DNA of 8,509 nt from Kofleriaceae bacterium (lineage in GTDB: Bacteria > Myxococcota_A > Polyangia > Haliangiales > Haliangiaceae). This document shows positions 1 to 3,883 of the stretch, in pieces. The stretch covers positions 1 through 8,509 of the forward strand of contig JAESTW010000448.1 in the NCBI GenBank assembly GCA_016763395.1, read 5' to 3'. The first letter of the stretch is position 1. The number at the start of each line of letters is the position of its first letter. A program made the position numbers and the translations under genes. Below the pieces are notes generated by a model. That model did not search any database. It saw only the letters and a program-made list of their open reading frames with translations, and was not told the DNA's origin.

Positions 1-1
1 G

Positions 2-404
2 ATACATGGGAGCTACTCCGAGATGCAAGATCAAGTCACTCTTGCTCTGGGCATTGCAGCCCAGCGTGTCAAAGGGCATTTTATGGAGACCGACACGCAG
101 TTTCGCGTCTTCTTGACCACCACAGAAGAGGTCATGATAAATATTGAAACCGGCAAGGGGCTTTTCAAGCGGGTTAGCACTCGTCCGGTTCTGTATCAGC
201 TCAATGCACTGCACCTCAATTCGATAAAGGGCGCCTGGACCTGGATTGCGGACGGCTTTGCTGTGCTGCTAGTCTTGCTAGCGCTCACCCGGTATCTTCA
301 TGATGAAGGGGAAACGTGGAATCGAGGGCCGCGGCAAGCGGTTCTTGGGAGCGGGCTTCGCTGTGCCAGCGGTATTCATTTGGTACATCGCTGCCGGAGT
401 TTGA
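2..404 (+). pseudogene. PepSY-associated transmembrane protein, 5'-partial, frameshifted
   Basis: The gene is cut by the left edge of the window; the frame is open from base 2. The translated part ends in a typical PepSY_TM_like tail: a strand stretch (VMINIETGKGLFKRV), then RPVLYQLNALHLN, then a membrane helix (WIADGFAVLLVLLALT). After ALT the frame changes. From base 291 the next frame gives GIFMMKGKRGIEGRGKR, a second hydrophobic helix (FAVPAVFIWYIAAGV) and a TGA at 402-404, which is how this family normally continues and ends. Removing one C from the CCC at 288-290 restores a single reading frame. Uncorrected, the frame runs on to 604 with Cys/Arg-rich sequence that looks non-coding. Family members are inner-membrane proteins with an extracytoplasmic PepSY domain, often linked to iron or redox genes. 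Whether the lesion is a real mutation or a sequencing error cannot be told here. Confidence 0.68.
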
Positions 405-411
405 TCCCGGA

Positions 412-459
412 CAACTGGTGCAACTGGTGCAACCCAAGGCGGTGCAACTGGTGCAACCC
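412..459. repeat. Short direct repeat patch (9-nt and 24-nt periods)
   Basis: The 19-mer GGTGCAACTGGTGCAACCC occurs exactly at 417-435 and again at 441-459, a 24-nt offset. Inside each copy GGTGCAACT/C repeats every 9 nt, and the first copy has one further partial unit upstream (CAACTGGTG from 412). The patch begins 8 nt after the restored PepSY stop. The 405-637 interval between the PepSY gene and the next gene holds no other recognisable gene. The patch could be a small slippage-generated satellite or a cluster of regulator sites; the sequence does not decide. Confidence 0.75.
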
Positions 460-612
460 TAGAAACGGCGAACTCCTGGAAGAAATGCTGTTGAGGGCTT
501 CTATCGATATCTTGAAGTGCGGGATCGCAGTAGGGAAAACACAGACATTGTCATCACTTGCAGCTTTCACAACTTCGAGATGCAGTGGTGTAGCGGTGCT
601 GTAATTCTTGGT

Positions 613-632
613 ACCACTGTTGCTATAGTGGT
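613..632. promoter_or_regulatory. Inverted repeat just upstream of the 638 gene
   Basis: Perfect 6-bp arms ACCACT (613-618) and AGTGGT (627-632) are separated by 8 nt and end 5 nt before the ATG at 638. A TATAGT hexamer (624-629) overlaps the right arm and resembles a -10 box, but there is no good -35 at the right distance. No Shine-Dalgarno sequence is seen here. It may be an operator or a leader hairpin over the ribosome-binding region; short arms like these also arise by chance. Confidence 0.3.
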
Positions 633-637
633 TTCTC

Positions 638-1282
638 ATGATTCAACAACGCTTACTGTTCAGTGCACTTTGTTTTCTTGCGGCAGGAATGGCCACCGCA
701 TGCGCAGAGGAGGAGTCATCCGAATTTGGCTCAGGCGATAGAAGCGATGATTTGGCTGGACGCGCTCTTGTCATCGTATCGAGCGCTAGCACGACCGTTA
801 GCGCCGGACAGCATACAGCCACCATGTTGCTAGAAGAGAAGGATGACAGCTCCGTGACGATTTACTCGGAGGGGTATATCTACGACTCGGGCCTAAACGA
901 ATTTGAAATCGCGCAGTCTACTTCTTGGGTTAGTTTCAACACGACGCTGTACGGATTCGTATTGTCCTATAGAGAGTACGGATCAACCGGCGAGTGGGCA
1001 ACGGTGACAGCCGATGGCAGCTTGGACAACTACACCATATTTGAATCGGTCAAAGGCGAGTACACCTTCGATGGCTTTCAGCTTGAGGGCACGGGTATCT
1101 CGTTTGAGAACATCGCGTTTGACGACAATGGGACCGATCCGGCCAATCGATTTACCACCTTCAACGCACTCACAACCGACTTGCCATCGAGAATTGAATT
1201 GAAAATTATTCCAATTCCCGTATGGAACTTCGGAGACTTTGAAGTCAGCTACGAAGTGGATTTTGACATAACTGAACTCTAG
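638..1282 (+). CDS. Predicted secreted lipoprotein, function unknown
   Basis: A 214-residue protein that I do not recognise. The start is fixed by an in-frame TAG at 626-628, only 12 nt upstream of the ATG. Residues 1-21 form a signal peptide (hydrophobic LLFSALCFLAAGMA) ending in A-T-A-C, a plausible but non-ideal lipobox with Cys22. Acidic residues EEESSE follow, as often seen after a lipid anchor. The mature part is rich in Thr, Ser, Asp and aromatic residues in alternating patterns (about 45-210), which suggests an all-beta domain. The C-terminus ends in alternating strand-like sequence (FEVSYEVDFDITEL). No catalytic motif or further cysteine pattern was found. The stop codon lies inside the left arm of a long palindrome. 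Signal-peptidase I cleavage rather than lipidation remains possible. Confidence 0.8.
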   Translation: MIQQRLLFSALCFLAAGMATACAEEESSEFGSGDRSDDLAGRALVIVSSASTTVSAGQHTATMLLEEKDDSSVTIYSEGYIYDSGLNEFEIAQSTSWVSFNTTLYGFVLSYREYGSTGEWATVTADGSLDNYTIFESVKGEYTFDGFQLEGTGISFENIAFDDNGTDPANRFTTFNALTTDLPSRIELKIIPIPVWNFGDFEVSYEVDFDITEL

Positions 1283-1320
1283 GAGATTGGTGTTTTTCTG
1301 TCTAAAACACAATCTCCTAG
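1279..1320. repeat. Long palindrome P1 overlapping a stop codon
   Basis: The left arm CTAGGAGATTGGTGTTTT (1279-1296) pairs with AAAACACAATCTCCTAG (1304-1320) through 17 bp with a single bulged G and a 7-nt loop. The first bases of the left arm contain the TAG stop of the preceding gene (1280-1282). The arm is related in sequence to that of the second palindrome at 1345. As RNA it would form a very stable hairpin, able to protect the 3' end or assist termination. Confidence 0.9.
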
Positions 1321-1323
1321 TTA

Positions 1324-1340
1324 TTGGGGCCTTGCCCCAA
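1324..1340. repeat. GC-rich hairpin between the two palindromes
   Basis: TTGGGGC (1324-1330) and GCCCCAA (1334-1340) are perfect 7-bp arms around a 3-nt loop. The hairpin is centred between the two long palindromes, giving a symmetrical palindrome-hairpin-palindrome layout over about 100 nt. Confidence 0.8.
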
Positions 1341-1344
1341 GATG

Positions 1345-1379
1345 CTAGGAATTTGGTGTATTTAACACCACATTCCTAG
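1345..1379. repeat. Long palindrome P2, related to P1
   Basis: CTAGGAATTTGGTGT (1345-1359) pairs with ACACCACATTCCTAG (1365-1379) with one mismatch in 15 and a 5-nt loop. The left arm matches that of P1 over CTAGGA-NN-TTGGTGT, and both elements begin and end in CTAG. The shared sequence suggests that the two are copies of one element rather than independent terminators. Confidence 0.88.
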
Positions 1380-1397
1380 AGCGGCGGTCGCTTTTTT
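1378..1397 (+). terminator. Probable intrinsic terminator for the plus-strand gene
   Basis: AGCG (1380-1383) and CGCT (1389-1392) form a short stem around GCGGT, extendable by two weaker pairs (G1379-T1393 and A1378-T1394). A run of six T (1392-1397) follows. The stem is short, but with the large hairpins upstream it would end transcription from the 638 gene before it enters the convergent sodC. A minus-strand terminator with a T-tract is not visible here. Confidence 0.5.
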
Positions 1398-1399
1398 GG

Positions 1400-1416
1400 G
1401 GGCTGAAATCCAGCCC
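1400..1416. terminator. Small hairpin at the 3' end of sodC
   Basis: GGGCTG (1400-1405) and CAGCCC (1411-1416) form a 6-bp stem with a 5-nt loop, directly after the sodC stop when read on the minus strand. No T-run follows on that strand, so this may be an RNA-stabilising or weak termination hairpin rather than a canonical intrinsic terminator. Confidence 0.35.
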
Positions 1417-1418
1417 TA

Positions 1419-2081
1419 CTACAAACTCTTAATTACGCCACAGCCTACCCGTGGGCCCGCTGCGCCCGAGGGTTGTGATTTCAAGTCGTCGGTGCCACCG
1501 TGTACGACGACAGCGCGATCGATAATGTTGTTGTCCGCCTTGGCATCGAGGGAGAGGAAGCTGGTTGGCAATTCAACTTTCATCTCGGCCACACCTTCAG
1601 CGTTGGCAACGATGTTTCCGAGGTCACCAGCGTGATGCATCTCCATGTCCGGGCCACCGTGGTCGACACTAGAGGGGTTGAAATGTCCACCTGCGCTCTT
1701 GCCGTCGGGCGAGCTACAGTCTCCTTTCTCGTGAACATGAAATCCGTGCTCACCAGGAGTTAAGCCGGTAAGCTTCGCTTCAACCCAAACTTTGTCGCCC
1801 TTCATTGTGAAGCTGATGCTTCCTGTGACCTTGCTGCCCGACTTGCTTTCGATTGTCGCGCTCGCTTTGACTTCAGCGGAGTCGGTAGCCACGGGCTTTG
1901 CGGCTTCTTCTGGAGCTTTCTCGTCGGGGGTGACCTTCGTACCCTCTGCGCCTTTGACTTCCGCAGGAGCGGGTTTTGTCTTCTCTTTGTCCGCGCCCTT
2001 GTCCGCAGCTGAGTCGTCTTTTTTGCAGGAAGCCAAGCTCGTGGCTAACACAATGCTACTGAGGAAAATCGTTTTTTTCAT
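1419..2081 (-). CDS. sodC: Cu-Zn superoxide dismutase, lipoprotein form
   Basis: This enzyme converts superoxide to oxygen and hydrogen peroxide outside the cytoplasm. The 220-residue protein starts with a lipoprotein signal peptide and lipobox LASC (Cys19). A roughly 50-residue low-complexity tether rich in Lys, Glu, Ala and Pro (20-70) leads to the catalytic domain (about 71-220). The family signatures are complete. Copper ligands are H115 and H117 in GFHVHEKGDC, the bridging H133 in GGHFNP, and H194 in VVVHGG. Zinc ligands are H133, H141, H150 and D153 (HHAGDLGN). C122 and C214 fit the conserved disulfide, and R211 before VGCGVI fits the substrate-guiding arginine. It is probably the last gene of the ileS-lgt-lipoprotein-sodC run, 48 nt after the preceding stop, and a likely substrate of the Lgt encoded nearby. 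No clear Shine-Dalgarno sequence precedes the ATG. Confidence 0.96.
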   Translation of the reverse strand: MKKTIFLSSIVLATSLASCKKDDSAADKGADKEKTKPAPAEVKGAEGTKVTPDEKAPEEAAKPVATDSAEVKASATIESKSGSKVTGSISFTMKGDKVWVEAKLTGLTPGEHGFHVHEKGDCSSPDGKSAGGHFNPSSVDHGGPDMEMHHAGDLGNIVANAEGVAEMKVELPTSFLSLDAKADNNIIDRAVVVHGGTDDLKSQPSGAAGPRVGCGVIKSL

Positions 2082-2129
2082 GGCGCAAGTGTCACCGAGT
2101 GGTGATGCTCCCGCAAGCGTAGTATTCTG

Positions 2130-2912
2130 CTATTGGGTGATTATCTGGACGATTGTGAGAACATTCGGATCGATCGGTACATCGGAAATCGTTCGCGCAG
2201 ACAATGCGCCTGAGACATCGAACTGTGTGGTGGCAGTATCGTTGGGCAGTCCTAGAACTAAGGCAGTGCCGCTTGCACCTGTAAGACCGCTTGGGCTCCA
2301 GTCATTGATCCCAAGCGGCCCGTCGTAGAGGGTTGCATTGGCACCAACCGCACTTAGCTCAACTCCGGAGATTGGAGCGAAGGGGGGTTCACTGGATTGA
2401 AAGTATACAGCGAGTCCTGTGGAGTCGGAGCTTTCGGCGACGCCCACAGCGGTGGTGAGATCTAGCCAAAAGCTGTCCGGGATTGCAGGCAGTCTGACGT
2501 TCTCAACGCCACCAGAGGACACAGACACCGGCATCAGAACATCACGGTATCCGTCTGTGTCGCCGTAGGCAATCTGCAAATTGTATGTGTCTATGCCTGG
2601 AGCAGCTAACGAAAATGCTCCACTTGCTGAGCTGAGGGTCGAGATTGTAGTACCAGCGATGCGAATTTCAATTCCTTCCAAGCTGGTGGTCTGAGGGCAC
2701 AGAAAGGGGTCGCGCATGTCCGTAACCAAGCAGACGCTTCCACTCAGTTCTAGTTCTACGTTGGCGTCGCTTCCGCTCGGGCCAGCGTCACTGTTTCCGC
2801 CGACTCCCCCTCCTCCTCCTCCTCCACCACCGGTTTGAACAACTCGTGCTTCTTCATCGGTACAACCACTTGCTGTGGCCAGGGCGAGTGCTAGCAAAAT
2901 CGGGAGGCGCAT
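2130..2912 (-). CDS. Predicted lipoprotein with carboxypeptidase-regulatory-like beta domain
   Basis: A 260-residue lipoprotein of unknown function. The signal peptide (LPILLALALATASGC) ends at Cys17, followed by TDEE. A linker of nine glycines (28-36) and a Gly/Ser/Asp-rich stretch up to about 50 separate the anchor from the folded part. Residues 56-145 resemble a carboxypeptidase-regulatory/CnaB-like beta sandwich: SGSVCLV, then LEGIEIRIAGTT, then SASGAFSLAAPG, then VENVRLPAI. C61 and C72 could form a disulfide. Residues 165-235 look like a second, more diverged beta domain (ISGVELSAVGANATLYDG, then SGLTGASGTALVLGLP). I chose the ATG at 2912 rather than the TTG at 2930 because it leaves a normal signal peptide and a GAGG lies 12 nt upstream of it. 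It is 38 nt downstream of lgt. It may have a surface, adhesive or scaffold role, but no active site is seen. Confidence 0.85.
   Translation of the reverse strand: MRLPILLALALATASGCTDEEARVVQTGGGGGGGGGVGGNSDAGPSGSDANVELELSGSVCLVTDMRDPFLCPQTTSLEGIEIRIAGTTISTLSSASGAFSLAAPGIDTYNLQIAYGDTDGYRDVLMPVSVSSGGVENVRLPAIPDSFWLDLTTAVGVAESSDSTGLAVYFQSSEPPFAPISGVELSAVGANATLYDGPLGINDWSPSGLTGASGTALVLGLPNDTATTQFDVSGALSARTISDVPIDPNVLTIVQIITQ
2806..2831. repeat. Trinucleotide repeat encoding the poly-Gly linker
   Basis: The plus strand carries five perfect TCC units at 2811-2825, flanked by C-rich and CCA units (GGA/GGG/GGT glycine codons on the minus strand). Slippage in whole triplets would change linker length without breaking the frame of the lipoprotein. 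Confidence 0.8.
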
Positions 2913-2950
2913 GACGCGATTGTACCTCAAGCTGGGCGATGGTGATGGGG

Positions 2951-3883
2951 TTAGTATTTAATAGTACCTATTTCATCTTTACTTGGCGACGCGCCGCGGC
3001 GAGCACGAAAGATGAGCCAACCGCCGATGGCAATGAGCGGGATGGAAATGAGTTGTGAGGTCGAAAGCATGGCCAATCCGCCGCGTTTGTCGTCGCGCAA
3101 CCACTCTATCGCCACGCGAAATATCCCGTAGAAGCAGAGCAAATAGCCGAAGAGCTCACCCTCACCGCGAGTGCGTTGTCGCAATACGTGACGAAGGACA
3201 ATAAAGAGACTGAAGGCAAATACGCTCTCGTAGAGCTGTGTCGGGTGTCTACCAAAGGCGTGGCCAGGAAACTGCACCCCCAGTGGACCCTCGGTTTGGG
3301 CACCGTAGCAGCAGCCATTTAAGAAACAGCCAACTCGTCCGAGAGCCAGTCCGAGCATGAGAGAAGGCGCGAGCAAATCCGCTGTTTTGAGTCCGCCCAT
3401 CTTGCGGCGTTTGGCAAACCACAGTCCGCCAGGGACCGCTAGAAGCAGCCCGCCGTAAAACGTTAAGCCGCCCTGCCAAAACTTGAGCGCCGCCAAACAG
3501 TCCGTGGGCGGGTAGCACATACTTGCCTTAGTGCCGGCAAGGACTTCTTCGCGGACATCGAGGTTGCAGAGGTACTCGAATCCACAATCGCTGTTTTCTT
3601 GGCAAATTCTGACCTGTGTGTCGACAGCCTCTACCAAGGTTGAATCCGTACAAAGATGCACAAAGTCCATCAGCAGGCCGTCTGTGAGTACGGCCAAGAG
3701 CCTGGCGCCGAGGATGCCGAGAATCAACATCAGAATGCCTAGGTCGGCTACCGAGACCCCGTCAAAGCCCATGGCTTCTCCATCGCGGCGGGCGATGAAG
3801 ATCGCCGCGAAGAAGCCGAACATGATCATCACCAAATAGGAGGGCAGTTCGAGTGCACCTCCTTGGAAGAGGATTGGTTTCAA
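2951..3883 (-). CDS. lgt: Prolipoprotein diacylglyceryl transferase with Cys-rich insertion
   Basis: This inner-membrane enzyme moves a diacylglyceryl group from phosphatidylglycerol to the lipobox cysteine of prolipoproteins, the first step of lipoprotein maturation. The 310-residue protein has the family signatures in order: N-terminal PILF, then SYLVMIMFGFFAA; FWQGGLTFYGG (135-145); LGRVGCFLNGCCYG (181-194, with the conserved Arg183); HPTQLYES (213-220); YGIFRVAIEWLRDDKRG (252-268, Arg256); and STSQLIS. Tyr143 stands where E. coli Lgt has His103. An unusual segment (about 76-130) between an early membrane helix and FWQGG carries six cysteines (78, 94, 100, 106, 123, 129). The start is TTG at 3883; its TTGA overlaps the ileS stop by 4 nt, and the family N-terminus begins exactly there, so translational coupling is likely. 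No Shine-Dalgarno sequence is evident for this start. Confidence 0.96.
   Translation of the reverse strand: MKPILFQGGALELPSYLVMIMFGFFAAIFIARRDGEAMGFDGVSVADLGILMLILGILGARLLAVLTDGLLMDFVHLCTDSTLVEAVDTQVRICQENSDCGFEYLCNLDVREEVLAGTKASMCYPPTDCLAALKFWQGGLTFYGGLLLAVPGGLWFAKRRKMGGLKTADLLAPSLMLGLALGRVGCFLNGCCYGAQTEGPLGVQFPGHAFGRHPTQLYESVFAFSLFIVLRHVLRQRTRGEGELFGYLLCFYGIFRVAIEWLRDDKRGGLAMLSTSQLISIPLIAIGGWLIFRARRGASPSKDEIGTIKY

Noticed and set aside
405..604. Uncorrected C-terminal continuation of the PepSY frame to 604
   Set aside because: After base 290 this frame gives Cys/Arg/Trp-rich sequence with no family character, whereas the neighbouring frame continues the family sequence and stops at 404.
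376..741. Small open frames on both strands around 376-741
   Set aside because: They are built from the local repeat or overlap the lipoprotein start, and have no signal, motif or ribosome-binding site.
2913..2930. TTG start at 2930 for the lipoprotein gene
   Set aside because: It would put six residues before an already complete signal peptide, and no ribosome-binding site precedes it; the GAGG at 2928-2925 fits the ATG at 2912 better.
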